64,000 nucleotides of DNA from Protea cynaroides (lineage: Eukaryota > Streptophyta > Magnoliopsida > Proteales > Proteaceae), in assembly GCA_028583415.1 (NCBI GenBank), contig CM053269.1, positions 33,794,254 through 33,858,253 of the forward strand, given 5' to 3'. Made by a program: the position numbers and the translations under genes. A model generated the notes under the pieces. The model searched no databases. It was given only the letters and a program-made list of their open reading frames with translations, and had not been told where the DNA came from. Of this stretch, positions 44,018-56,323 are shown piece after piece (within the stretch, counting starts at the first letter, position 1; each line of letters starts with the position of its first letter).

Positions 44018-44977
44018 ATGACATCTGAAGTAACCTCTTCTGGGATAGAGAGTTTTAAAATGGACAATCTCACTATTCCCACTAATACCACTAAACTTGA
44101 TGGTGGTAATTACCTAATGTGGTCTCGGGCCACCCAACTCTCAATTACAGCTCGGGGATTATCGGGATATCTCACCGACACCAAGGAAAAACCTCTGACC
44201 AAGGACATTGTTTTGGAGAAATGGCATGCTGAAAATTCATTGGTAATGCAATATCTCCTCAATTCCATGCAACCTATTATAGCCGATGGCTATTTGTTAT
44301 TGGATACTGCTGCACAAATTTGGAAGTCTGCTAAGGACACCTATTCCCAAGTTGGAAATGCTGCTTTAATTTATGCCATTCAAAAAGGTGTTCATGAAAC
44401 TATCCAAAAAGAATTGACTGTATCCCAATATTATACTAAGTTGAGGAGCTATTGGCAAACAATTGATTTTTATGATTCTATTTATGCTAAATGTGAAGAA
44501 GATGCTACCCTATTTCACAAAAGGGAAGAGAAATACAGGGTTTATACTTTTCTGGCAGGACTAAATGTGGAGCTTGATCTTATTCGCTCACAGATTCTCA
44601 GCAGGGACCCTTTCCCCACCCTCGAACAGGCTTATTCCATGGTTCAGTTAGAGAACCAACGACGAATAACAATGTTGTCCCCTTCTGTTCCGGATAGGTC
44701 TGCTCTCTAGACAAATACTCAGACATACAAGAATCCTCCTGTTTCCCGTGATGCTATCAAATGTGAGTATTGTAGCAAGCTTTGGCATACCAAAGACACA
44801 TGCTGGAAACTTCATGGCAAACCGGCAGATTTTGAAGCAAAATGTCGGGAAAAAGGTATGCACAAGGCAAAGTCCTCCCACGCACCTCATGCACATCGAA
44901 CTGAAGCAAGTCCTCCTATTGGTCCTCTGCCACAACTCTCTGCACAAGAACTTCAGACTCTCCGGCATCTCCTTTGA
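44018..44977 (+). pseudogene. Copia-1 gag
   Basis: The frame from 44018 encodes a UBN2-type gag with FKMDNLTIPTNTTKLDGGNY, MWSRATQLSI, WHAENSLVMQYLLNSM and YTFLAGLN, the capsid-like region of plant Copia. A TAG at 44708-44710 interrupts it. In the same frame beyond that stop is the zinc knuckle C-x2-C-x4-H-x4-C (CEYC, from 44762), which binds genomic RNA. A TGA follows at 44975-44977. The frame continues into protease. Confidence 0.93.
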
Positions 44978-45088
44978 CTACCTCTTGCGACTACAAATCA
45001 ATCATCCACATCTGCATCTACCAATCCAGGTTCTTTTTTTGTTCAGTCAGGTATTTCCCATGATGGTCATTGTGCTTTCTCTATCTCT

Positions 45089-45442
45089 AGCCCTTGGGTT
45101 ATAGATACTGGAGCCATTGACCACATGATTGGTTCATCTGAGTCTTTTTATTTATACTCTCCTTCTTCTGGACATAATACTGTGAAGGTCGCTGATGGAT
45201 CCCTCTCTCCTATATCTGGAATTGGATCCATCTACTGTTCTTCCTCCCTTGATTTGAATTCCGTTCTACATGTTCATAATTTATCCACAAATTTACTCTC
45301 CATTAGTAGTCTTACAAAGTTTCTAAATTATAAAGTAACATTTTTTCCTACCTATTGTGTGATTCAGGATCTGGAGAACGGGAAGACGATTGGACATGGT
45401 AGTGTGCATGGTGGCCTGTACTTGCTTGACAATGGTCGTTAA
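45089..45442 (+). pseudogene. Copia-1 protease and start of pre-integrase
   Basis: PWVIDTGAIDHM (Asp-Thr-Gly-Ala catalytic triplet at 45104-45115), followed by the typical VLHVHNLSTNLLSISSLTKF linker. The frame ends at TAA 45440-45442. The active-site triplet itself is intact. Confidence 0.9.
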
Positions 45443-45493
45443 ACACCTTCCTCCCATTCCGCAGTCAGTACCCTTCAGCAGTGGGCCGCCGTC

Positions 45494-46256
45494 TTGGGCA
45501 TCCCTCTTCTGCTGTTCTATCTCATTTTTTTCCAAAATTATTTAAACAATGTAATAAAGACGAGTTATTATGTGAGGCTTTGTGTTTTGGCCAAACAGGT
45601 TCGTATTTCTTATTTACCTTCTGCTTCAAGAAGTCTTTGTATCTTTGATTTAGTCCATTCTGATGTTTGGGGTCCAACACGGACTACCTCTATTTCTGGT
45701 CATAGGTGGTTTGTAAGCTTTACTGATTGTCACACTCGTACTACATCGGTCTATCTGATGCGTCAAAAAAAATGAGGTCTTTGCATGCTTCCGCCATTTC
45801 CACAATATGATCAAGACGCAGTTTCAAACTCAGTTGAAGATGCTCCGTAGTGACAATGGTAAGGAATATCTTGAAGGATTTTTTCAGCAATACTTGGCTG
45901 ATAACAGGATAATTCATCAGACAAGTTGTGTGGACACTCCTGCTCAGAATGGAGTGGCTGAAAGAAAGAACCGCCACTTACTCGAAATAGCTAGAGCACT
46001 AATGTTTGAGAGACATGTTCCCGCTCAATACTGGAGTGATGCTATCCTCACTGCAGCATCCCTGATCAACCACCTTCCTTCTCGAGTTTTAGACAACAAG
46101 GCTCCCTTGGACATCTTACGTGGAAATTCTGATTTTGTTCTTCGTCCTAGAGTCTTTGGTTGTCTTTGTTATGCTCGTAACCATCGTTCCCCTGGCAAGC
46201 TTGATCCACGTGGATTAAAGTGCATATCTTTAGGGTATTCTGCAACACAGAAATGA
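45494..46256 (+). pseudogene. Copia-1 integrase
   Basis: The core domain has D in LVHSDVWGP, D in LRSDNGKEY and E in VAERKNRHL, so the D-D-E triad is visible. However, the frame shifts in the A-run at 45765-45772. The C-terminal part VFGCLCYARNHR and LKCISLGYS follows, then TGA at 46254-46256, and TAG shortly after. It inserts cDNA in the family; non-functional here. Confidence 0.92.
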
Positions 46257-46727
46257 TACAAGTGTTATCATCCTCCCTCTCGTTAGGTCCTTGTTAGTAG
46301 AGATGTCATTTTTCATGAGCATCTCTCCTATTATCAGGCTCCTCTTCAGGGGGAGACACAGACAGTTGAAGATGCACCTGATATCCCTAATGTACTTATA
46401 CCAGATATACCTGATGTACCAGAAATAGTCCAAGAACAAGTGCTCGATACAACTGCACCATCCAAGCATCCAACCACTAAGCCACCTCTGCAAGTTTATA
46501 GCCGTGCCAAAGACAAGCAAGGAAAGGCCACTACTACTCCTGCACATGTCTCTTCGCTAGCCCTGGATCCAGAAACTGAGTCTACTGAGCCTTTTTATGG
46601 TAAGGAATTTACTCCTTCTGATCTTGATCTTCCAATTGCACTTTGAAAAGGAACTAGGGCTTGCACCCTATATCCTATTTCCAATTATGTTTCCTATGAC
46701 TCCCTTTCCCCTTCTTTCCGTGTTTTT

Positions 46728-48329
46728 GTGTCTTCGCTCTCTTCTGTGTCTGTTCCTCAAAAATGGCAGGATGCAATTATAGATGAAAGGTGGAAAACTG
46801 CAATGGTGGAAGAAATGAGGGCTCTGAAGAAAAATGGTACATGGGATCTTGTTCCACTTCCTGCAGGATCAAGGTTAGTAAGATGCAAGTGGATCTTTAC
46901 AGTGAAACAGAAACCAGATGGGACTATTGATCGGTACAAGGCTAGATTGGTTGCACGGGAATTTACTCAAACATATGGGATTGACTACCAAGAAACCTTC
47001 GCTCCAGTGGCCAAAATGACTACCATCAGGGTTTTACTGTCCTGTGCTGTACATCACAACTGGGACTTGCAACAGTTAGATGTAAAAAATGCATTCCTTC
47101 ATGGAGAACTTACTGAAGATGTCTATATGGACTGCCCACCGGGTTTCACAGATGATAAAAGCCAAGGAAAAGTCTGCAAGTTGAAGCGATCTCTTTATGG
47201 TCTAAAACAATCCCCTAGAGTATGGTTTGGAAGATTTAATAAAGCTATGGTAGCATTTGGCTATGTTCAAAGCAATGCTGACTATATTTTCTTTATAAAA
47301 CATTCCCCTAATACTTTTACTGCCTTACTTGTATATGTAGATGATATCATCATTGCTGACAATAGCAATGATGAAATCACGAAACTAAAAGCATTTCTAG
47401 GGAAGGAGTTTGAGATCAAAGACCTTGGCAAACTTAGGTACTTTCTTGGGATTGAAGTTGCCAGATCTGTAAAAGGCATCTATCTGTCTCAAAGAAAGTA
47501 TGTTCTTGATCTTCTCTCAGAAACAGGGTTACTTGGGGCTCGACCTTGGGATACTCCTCTCGATCCCAATACCAAGCTAAGGGCAAAAGAAGACACACCA
47601 AAAGACAAAGGAAGATATCAGAGACCTGTTGGCAGACTCATATATCTTGCCCACTCACGGCCAGATATTGCATTCGCAGTTAGTTTGGTAAGCCAGATTA
47701 TGCATGACTCATACGCTACACATATGGAGGCTGTCTATCGGATACTGCACTACCTAAAGTCAGCCCCTGGAAGAGGAATCCTGTTATCTCCTAATGACCC
47801 TTTGAAAATGGAAGCATATACCATTTCAGATTCACCAAATAAACAAATCCAGGTGGAGGCTTATACTGATGCAGATTGGGCAGGAAGTCCTGATCGTAAA
47901 TCTATCTCTGGTTATTGCACATTCTTAGGTGGCAATCTGGTAACCTGGCGCAGCAAGAAGCAAAATGTGGTTGCCCGATCCAGTGTAGAAGCAGAATACA
48001 GAGCAATGGCGCATGGAATATGCGAACTACTATGATTACAACGACTACTCAAAGATTTGAAGGTTATGTGTAACTAGTCCATGAAATTATTCTGTGATAA
48101 TCAAGCAGCCATTAGCATTGCTAATAATCCGGTTCAGCATGATAGGACAAAACATGTTGAGGTAGACCGTCACTTCATCAAAGAGAAACTGGATAGTGGA
48201 CAAATCGAGATTCCGTTTGTCAGATCAGAGGACCAACTAGCAGACATTTTCACCAAAGGTCTGCCAGGAAAATCCTTCCATATGATATTGTCCAAGTTGG
48301 GCATATATGATATATATGCACCAACTTGA
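46728..48329 (+). pseudogene. Copia-1 reverse transcriptase and RNase H
   Basis: The RT begins around KKNGTWDLVPLP, passes RYKARLVAREFTQ, QLDVKNAFLHGEL and YGLKQSPRVW, and has the catalytic LLVYVDDIII at about 47325-47350. RNase H follows with VEAYTDADWAGSPDRKS, RSSVEAEYRAM and, after TGA (48033-48035) and TAG, LFCDNQAAISIA and EDQLADIFTKGL. Apart from those stops the 435-residue frame is intact. Confidence 0.95.
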
Positions 48330-48336
48330 GGGGGAG
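48328..48336 (+). other. Polypurine tract of Copia-1
   Basis: GAGGGGGAG directly before the 3' LTR. Confidence 0.93.
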
Positions 48337-48514
48337 TGTTGAGAATATTACGTATTTCATTTTTTGTCTAGATTCATTGTACTACCTGTACTATCCTCAT
48401 TGTACTACTTGTATTGTACTACCTGTACTACCTCTTTCTTTCTTTGTATTCATTCTCACATTATAAATAAGAGGACCTTTGTCTATTACAGACAAGTCAT
48501 TCCATCATTCAACA
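48337..48514 (+). repeat. 3' LTR of Copia-1
   Basis: Starts TGTTGAGAATATT, ends CATTCAACA. Every difference from the 5' LTR other than the 22-bp indel is a transition. Confidence 0.95.
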
Positions 48515-48634
48515 AGAACCTTGCTTGTAACACTAGAAATAGATCGTGAAAAAGATGCACATTTGGCTCCTCGCCTCCTCCCATAAACACCACAAAGAAA
48601 CAAGTAGCACTCCTCTCCACAAGACTTTTCCCTT

Positions 48635-49109
48635 TGTTGAGATAGCAGGGCTGCTAGAGGTTTCTTATTGTGTTTAGACTTCTCATGAGGTTTCCTATTG
48701 TTGTTAGTCTTATCTTTATGTTTCCTTTATGCTTTGGAGTTAGTTTGATTATATTAATTAGAGTTTCATTGTAATTGCTTTCTCGAGTTTTACAAGGTTG
48801 TATTTACTTGTTCATTATTAATAAATAGATGGTAGTGGGGGGAGAGGGCGAGCCTTGGTGTGACGTTAAGGTTGTCACATTGCAACCTGGTGGTCATGGG
48901 TTTGAATCCTGGAAATAGCCTCTCCACATTGTGGGGGTAAGGCTGCGTACATTCTGCCCTCCCCAGACCCTGCAGTAGCGGGAACCTCGTGCACTGGGAT
49001 GCCCTTTTTTTAGATGGTGGGGGGAAGAAGAGCACACAAACGATTTCTCTCTCTCCATCTTTCCATTTTTCTCTATCTTCTCCTTTTCTCTTTCTCGTCT
49101 ATTTTGTTA
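48635..49109 (+). mobile_element. LTR of another element, split by an Au SINE
   Basis: Begins TGTTGAGATAGCAGG and ends CTATTTTGTTACA, followed by TGGTATTTAAG, a decayed PBS. It contains GTTAGTTTGATTATATTAATTAGAG and other AT-rich LTR-like sequence. The Au SINE at 48843-49010 is inserted in it. No coding domains follow, so the assignment rests on the LTR-like ends and PBS position. Confidence 0.45.
48843..49010 (+). repeat. Au SINE
   Basis: A full-length tRNA-derived SINE. The A-box region is GAGCCTTGGTGTGACGTTAAGG and the B-box region is GGTCATGGGTTTGAATCC (RNA polymerase III promoter). The body follows (GGGGTAAGGCTGCGTACATTC, CCTGCAGTAGCGGGAACCTCG) and it ends GCACTGGGATGCCC plus a T run. 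It is flanked by TAGATGGT-(AG)-TGGGGGG (48826-48842) and TAGATGGTGGGGGG (49011-49024). Au SINEs are mobilised by LINE machinery. Confidence 0.93.
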
Positions 49110-50835
49110 CATGGTATTTAAGTGGGTTGCTGTTTTGAGAGTCGTTTAAAGATATTCGTTGTGGCGTGCAGCCATTGCTGCATCCAATGTTTCTTGATAT
49201 GATGATCTGGTTCTGTTATTTGCAGGAATGTTGTTTCTGTGTTGCTAATCTTGTTGAGAGTTGCTGCTATATGATTTTCATTGCTGTTCCTATTATGTTG
49301 CAAGACCTGTTCTCGATTAGTGGTGGTTGCAGTCCAACAACTTGGTCAATTTCTCTTCAATCCTCTCTTATTTCTTCTTTGGTTTTGGGGTTTGAATCGG
49401 TGCCTGAAGACAACTCATCACCTGGAGTTTTATCACCTGATGTTAGCCCTATTGAGGGGGCCTGAAACTGAATTGGAAAGCACTCCTACCATTAGGCTTG
49501 AGTTGCAGAAATTTTCTCTCTTTACCCTTGTTGCTTGGGTCTGTGATGGCAAAGGGCTGCATCAGCCTGTTTATGCTTGACCATAAGAAGTGTACTAGTT
49601 GTGACTCAGTTTCTGAAACTTCAGCTCCATCTGAGTCAATTTGGGGGACTTCCATCTCCTGAAACCAGGTTGGTCTTCTGCCTCTGGCTTTTGGTCAAGC
49701 GGTTGAAGACAACCTCATGAGATACTTTCCTTTCTTTATTCTTACCCTTTATAAATAGTTTTGAAAATACCCTTAGCTTTATTAAGAATTCTCTCTTGTC
49801 CTAACTTTGAATCTGTTTCCAAGATATCCTCATCTCTTTAAATCAAATTCCTCTTCTGTCCTATCTGGTTTTAACTCTCTGTTAAGGGCTTAATCTACTT
49901 TGAAACTTACAGTTTTTTGCCATTGCCCTTTTAAATTAAGTTCCTTGTCACTTGGATGGGGTCATAAGTGTAGTTAGAATTTACAGAATTCCCATTGGAT
50001 TTGTCTTTGCAATTTTATTACCTTGGAGTGCCCTAGATCACATCAGATTCGACTTTGGATGGAATGATAGTTGCTCCTGCTCATTTTGGCCTATTTGAGA
50101 TTTTATTTGTTACCGGAAGGGGGTGGATTCATATTTGTGCCTGTTCTCGTTGGGTGTTCACCTGTGTTACTTGTCCATGTGGAATGCTCCACGTAAGGGG
50201 GAAAATGAACATATATTTTGCTCAGGTTTGTGTCTGCTTGTGGGAGAGACATTTTTATCAATTGGTTCAAGTCTGCTCTAGGAAGAGAGATTCGTGTCTG
50301 CTCATTGGGGAGTCACTTTTATCAGTTTGTTCTAGTGTGCTTATTGAAGAGAGATCATTATCAGTTGCATGAGTTGCAACCTTTGTTCCAATCTACTTAT
50401 TAAAGTGACTATTATCAGTTGCACAAGATGCAATCTTTGTTCATATTTGTTCATTGAAGAGAGACTACTACTAGTTGCACATGATACAATCGCTCGTGTT
50501 GGAGCCTATTACCTCTTTGCACGTGATGTAATCGCTTGTCTTGGAGCCTACTACATCTTTGCTTGTGGAAGAGCCTTTTACTACTACCAGTTGCACAAGA
50601 TGCAACCCTACATGTGAATCTGTGATGCATTTTCTCTAGTTCACAACAACTATATGCTATCTGGTTTATAGCAACCTAGTGTTGTTTGGTTCTCAGCTAC
50701 TGAAGCTGCTATGATGACTGATGCACCTGCATATGATGATTGGGGGTACTTGCCTTCTGTGAGAAGTGCCTGTGATGGTTGTTATTCTCCATTACATATC
50801 TTATTCGTTAATGGTTCTTGTTCATGATTTGATAT
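49110..50835. other. Unclassified sequence, possibly degraded retroelement interior
   Basis: No retroelement domains are readable. Positions 50225-50610 carry imperfect repeats of GTTGCACAAGATGCAA / GAAGAGAGA.T / TTTGTTC words with a period of roughly 70-110 bp. Frames here are short. Confidence 0.4.
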
Positions 50836-51391
50836 TGTAACAAAATAGAAAATAAGAGAAGGAGAGAATAAATGTGTATTCCTCTCCTCTTAGTAGCCAC
50901 TATTTATAGACAAAATAAAGGGTAAAGTGATAGACCTAGGACTCCACAAGATAAGTAGTCCTAGTTACAAAGTAAATAGGAGTTCCACATGTCATATGAT
51001 AAGGACTCTCATGACTAAAGGGCACAGTTGTCAAGGCGCCAAGGCGAACCAAGGGATTGAAGGTTTGATGGGGCGCCTAGGCTACCAAGGCGCTCGATTT
51101 TTCTAGGCGTCAGAAGGCCGTCTGGGCGCCTAGGCCTAGGCGACACCTTGACAACTATGCTAAAAGGATAAAGAAAAGTAGTCCTATTCTAATTAAGGAG
51201 AAGGGAACTCCACAAGATAGGGTGGAGTTCCAATTACATTTGGAGAGTAAAAGAGGATAAGAGGTAGAAAACTAATTCTTTGCTGCCACCTGTTCAATGA
51301 ATTAAGTCAAATCAACAACCACTTATCTTTTGACGCATCTGGAATAGGCCTACGAATGGACCCATATTCTTCTATTTCTTCTGTTGGTTAA
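50836..51391 (-). mobile_element. LTR fragment of a minus-strand retroelement, with polypurine tract
   Basis: At its right edge AACTCCCCCCCTCAAGCT (51390-51407) is, on the minus strand, AGCTTGAGGGGGGGAGTT, a classic Copia polypurine tract. The LTR then runs leftward to TGTAACAAAATAG (50836). Its end (CTATTTTGTTACA on the minus strand) matches the end of the 48635-49109 LTR. A hAT MITE (51023-51159) is nested in it. Internal sequence beyond 51404 is cut by hAT-1. Confidence 0.5.
51023..51159. mobile_element. 137-bp hAT MITE, GGCGCC family
   Basis: Ends CACAGTTGTCAAGGCGCC and CGACACCTTGACAACTATG (inverted), with 8-bp flanks CTAAAGGG and CTAAAAGG (7/8). The interior is made of GGCGCCTAGGC palindromes. 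Same TIR as the 975-bp element at 54511-55485. Confidence 0.88.
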
Positions 51392-52791
51392 CTCCCCCCC
51401 TCAAGCTGGAACGTGCTCTAGCTTGGAATAATAAAAATAAATATGAACAGCAACACCGGTCTTCGAGTAGTAACACCCAAGGTTTCAAGTATCGACACGA
51501 TACGGGGCGTATCGGCTGATATGTATCGGTATCGACTACAGTAGTCGATCTGTAGTCGATACAATACAGTGCGATTCGTATCTCAAATTTTAAAAAAAGT
51601 ATGGTATCGTAGTGTATCGAGCGTATCAAGCCGTATCGGTTCGATACGTATCGATACACTATTGTTGTATCGATACAAACATTAAGTTAGATTTAAAAAA
51701 AAAAAGAAGAAGAAAAAACAACATGTATCGATCAGTATCGAACCGTATCGGTTCATACTGGTCGATACAGCCTATAAGTATCGACCAGTATCGATACTTA
51801 GAAAAATCCTGCTGTTTGTGTTTTCTAACAAAGCCGAGAGCCATTCAAGATGGAAAAACTCTTCTCCGACCTGAAATTTCTCCAAAATATCTTAGGGCTT
51901 TGATTCTTAGCCTTAAAATTACTCGAAAGGAAGCATTAAACCTCTTGTTTGTGGAGATTACAAGCTCAAATCATCTGTTGAAGCTCCAAGGCCGAGAACA
52001 CTAAAGGTATGACTTTCAACTTCAATTTTTTTCATAATAATTCGATTTTTGTGTTGTTTCTTTACATGAATCAGTGAACTATGGTCTTATTTGATGAATG
52101 CATGCTACATACATGGGTTTAAACATGGATTTGAGGTTAGATTTGAGAAATCTTTGAAGAACATAGAAAATTTCGATTTTTTTTTTTCCAAAAATTAATC
52201 TTATCCTCTTCTACTATTTATATAAGGTGTGTAGAGCACTGATCTACCATGTTTGCTTCTCATTTATAATTTTCGAGCTTCTTTTTTATTTTTTTAATTT
52301 TCTGGTTAAAAAAATAGAAATATAATTCATAAATAATTTTTTTTTCATGTAAAATTTTACTAAATTCTTTTGTTCAAATCTGTTGTCTAATGCTGTTGTC
52401 TAAATGTGTTTTCATGTAAATGTGTGTGTGTTTTTTATTTATTTATTTATTTTTAAAATCTGTTTTCTATAATAGTGAAAGGGAAACTGTTTTCTATTAA
52501 TTTTTTCCTTTTAGATCTGTAAATTCCAGGTCTTTAAGTCAACAGATCAGATCTGTACATATATATGATATATTTAAGTAATACGATATGAACTCTTATG
52601 CCATCCAATTTTCCTAATTTTGTAGGTGATGCATTAGTTAGACTACTATGTACTCACTTATTAAGGCAACAAAATTTCCTTCCGGCCTTCCCATCGTGCA
52701 CTGATGGTGTGTGCTTGTTAGTTGGTGGGTAAGGGTGTCAACCCTGAACTAGAACCAATAAACCAAACTGTTCATTTCAGAATGGCAAAGC

Positions 52792-55700
52792 ACTTAGCAG
52801 AAGGGAAGGCAAAATGAAAACAGAAGAAGGATGATGCAGCCAGATATACAGAAAACCTTATGGAGGATGAGGGTCCATTAAATTTAGAAGATTATGAGGG
52901 ATCCATATAGATGTTGAAGATGAGATTCAACAGGTACTGGTAAGAACCAGGAATGAGGAAGCACAAAAACGTTGGGATGAAGACCGGTTGAGAAGGTCCG
53001 TGTCTCAGGGTGTTGGTGGTACTGATGGTGGTGGTAGTGGGACACAGACACCGGCTAGTAGGGGCAAGCAACCAGCTTCATTGAGTAAATCCCACAGTGT
53101 AAAAGGTATGTTTAATCGAATGAGAGGGAAGAGGAAAAGTAGCTCAGGAATTCAAGACATGGTTCCTGAAGTCCTCTTTAAACCAAGAGATGCAGGGCAA
53201 CAAAGGATAAAGGAGTCCATGCATCCTAAGTCCTTAAGTGAGAGAATGGGGAAGTCCATCTCTAGATTCTTCCACTATGATCCCAACACACAAGGCCAAA
53301 GATCCCTATTTCAAGGCAATGGTAAAGGAGATACAACGCTGCAGACCTGGTGTGTCGGCACCCACACCATATCAGATTGCTGGCCCTTACTTGGATGCCA
53401 TAGTGGGTGAAGTCAATGAATATATAGAAATCTTCAAACAGAAATGGCCCCAGTATGGAGTAACCATCATGTGTGATGGTTGGAGTGGGCCCATAAGGTT
53501 GTCCATAAACTTTCTTATTTATTGTGACGGGTGTACCGTCTTCCTTAAGTCAGTGGACGCCTCGGTTCACGTGAAAGATGTACAATATATTTTCAAACTA
53601 ATGGATGAAGTTGTAAAGAAAGTTGGGGAGGAAAGTTAGTCCAAATTGTTACAGATAATGTTGCAAATTTTAAAAAAGTTGGACTAACCCTTATGTTGAA
53701 GAGGTAACACCTATTTTGGACATCTTGTGCTGCATACTGTATTGATTTGATGTTTAAAGATTTTAGAGAGTTGCCCAAGGTGACTAAGGTGGTTGGTGAA
53801 GCAAGAAAGGTGACAAATTTCATTTACAACCACAGTTGGGTGTTGGCTTTAATGAGGAAGCACACACAAGGGGATTTGACAAGGCTTGGAGCAACAAGGT
53901 TTGTAACAAATTACATTGCCTTGGACAGCCTTGAGACTCGAAAGGCAGGTTTACTCGGGATGATAACTAGTGCAGAATGGTTGTCGAGTACTTATCATGC
54001 AACGAAGATAGGCACTAAGGTGGCAGCCATCCTTGTGTTAACAAAATTTTGGAAGAAGATTGATGAAATAACCAAGATTATGGAGTCCCTCTTTGTTCTA
54101 CTTAGGATGGTTGATGGTGATAAGAAGAAAACAATGGGGAAGTTGGTTGATGCAATAAGCGCGATAAGGAATAAGATAAATAAATGGAACCCATCAGGAA
54201 AGAAAAAATATTTGAAGATTATAAAGAACCGATGGGAAGGAATGTTGTTACAAGACATTTATGTGGCAGGTACTTTGGTTTCCATCAGTCTTAGATTATT
54301 GCTTTTTATTTTTATTAGTTCGGATTTGAATTATAAATTTCTAATGTATCTTACATCTGGATGTGTAGTATATTACTTAAACCCGGATGCACAATATTCA
54401 ACAGTAGGATTGGCGTAGGACATGAATTATATAGATGCTGTTAGAAAAATTATCAATAGAATGGAGCCAGATACAAGGAATGCCATGTTGGCCATAGATC
54501 AGGTAACAAACATAGTTGTCAAGGCGTCGCGTAGGCATCCGGGAGTGATCCAAGGGCCTGGGCGCTAGGGCGCTTTATTAGTGTTGAAAAGGCGGTCGCC
54601 CAGGCTCCCTGGGCGCCGCTTTGGGCACCTTGGACGCCCAAAATGCTTGGGCGGTTACCTTGGGCCTTATGTGTTTTTTTTTTCTGACTTTTCTTCACAA
54701 GATTTATTAGGCTAGGCAGGAACAATATTTATGAGGCAGTACTTATTTATGACTAATATCATTTACTTAAGATATTATTCATAAATAAGCAAATACTTCC
54801 CATTTGAATCCAATAAAAATAGTCTAAAATTCAAATTCCAAAAGGATAAAAAATCAACCCTCCAGTTCAAGAATAAAAACTGTATTTTTGGGTGTGGGGG
54901 CGATTTTCAACTTTTAAATGCTAGGTTTTTTTTCATATATAAAAATTCCATAAATCTTATTATAGTAAAACATCACTAAAAACCAAGAGCGCGTCAAAAT
55001 AATCTCTTGCTTTGATGCCCAAAAAATTATTTACATTCAGATGACTTTAAACAGCATTCGCGTATTCCGAACAAGGTTTGACAGGAGTGTAACTCGTTCA
55101 TTATAACTCGAATTTAAGCAATCTCGGATTTGTTGGAAAGCTGATTATGTTAGCTTTGCAATGAATTCGAGATTACTTGAATCCGAACTACATTAAAGAA
55201 GTTACACTCCGGTCAAATTTATTAGAAGTACGCAAATGTTAGTCATAAATATGTTTTTTTATGTCTTATACTTTATTCATTATTTATTGCCTTGTTGGTT
55301 TTCTCATATTAATTAAGTTATGTCTTAAATATTGATTATTTATTAGAATGCTGCATATATATAAACATTAATATAGCATTAATATTTTAGAAATAAAAAA
55401 AAAATACACTGGGAACGCCTTGGTCGCCTAAGTGTCTAGGCACCCAGGATGGCCCCGAAGGCCTTGGATCGCCTTGACAACTATGGTAACAAACCACTCT
55501 TGTTTATCAGAAATGTTTGTTGCACAAGGCCTTAATGATTGGCTAAAGTTTTATTTAACTATTGTAGATTAAAATTTTCCATAAATGTGAGGGAGGGTTT
55601 GCTGATCGATTTGCTAAGGCTGCTGTATTCAACATGGCTCCTGGTAATTTAGACAACGAACGTATTATTTCTGTTTTAACTGATTGGTGTCTTAACTCAA

Positions 55701-56291
55701 TAGTGACTGATTGGAAATATTGTTCTTTGTACAGTTGATTGATAGCTTAACTATGGAGCAAGTGCTCCACACTTGAGGAGGATTGCAATTCGGATTTTGT
55801 CCCAAACGGCCTCCTCAAGTCGTTGTGAAAGGAACTGGAGTACTTTCGGTCTTATACATACTAAACCACGCAACCACCTCAGCCATGAAAAACTCCAAAA
55901 GTTGGTTTATGTACACTACAACATGAGATTGAAGAAAAAAATTTCTGGAGATGGAGTGACCCAATGAGACAGAAGTTTACATTGACCCCCTAGACATCAA
56001 CCATATGTTTGATGAGGATGACCCAGTTAGAGCATGGATAGAGGACACTGATAAAACATTGGTGATGGATGAGGTTGCTGAGGATAGGCAAACTACCAGA
56101 CCTAATTCTTTTGTGGAGGATATTATTTGTCAACTAAATGGTGATTACGAAACACAAGCACCATTACAAACACAAGCTCAAGTTCAAAGTGAGAGTAGTT
56201 CATCCCCCTCCGATGGTGATGCCAGAAGGACGAGGTCAGGTACTCAGTATGGAGACACTATTTCTGAGGAGAGTGGTGATGGTGATGATGA

Positions 56292-56323
<32 letters not shown>

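Larger units (their letters stand above)
43320..48514 (+). mobile_element. Copia retrotransposon Copia-1, young, broken ORF
   Basis: A 5,195-bp element with LTRs 43320-43519 (200 bp) and 48337-48514 (178 bp), PBS 43520-43531, polypurine tract 48328-48336 and perfect AGAAC duplications (43315-43319 and 48515-48519). Gag, protease, integrase, RT and RNase H follow in Copia order on the plus strand. The coding region is nearly full length but interrupted by several stops and at least one frameshift. The LTRs differ by seven substitutions over 178 bp, so the insertion is relatively recent. Confidence 0.97.
43026..48523. mobile_element. 298-bp hAT MITE split by Copia-1
   Basis: Ends CATGGTTCAAGGTATTAG (43026) and, inverted, CAAGGTTCTAAATCCAGG (48523) are flanked by perfect 8-bp duplications CTTGTAAC (43018-43025 and 48524-48531). 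Removing Copia-1 plus its 5-bp duplication leaves 298 bp. Inside are GGCCGATCC/GGATCGG palindromes and a piece of Au SINE. Finding intact hAT duplications outside the Copia shows the MITE came first. Confidence 0.88.

Noticed and set aside
44648..44968. 106-residue minus-strand frame opposite gag
   Set aside because: Shadow of the Copia-1 gag zinc-knuckle region.
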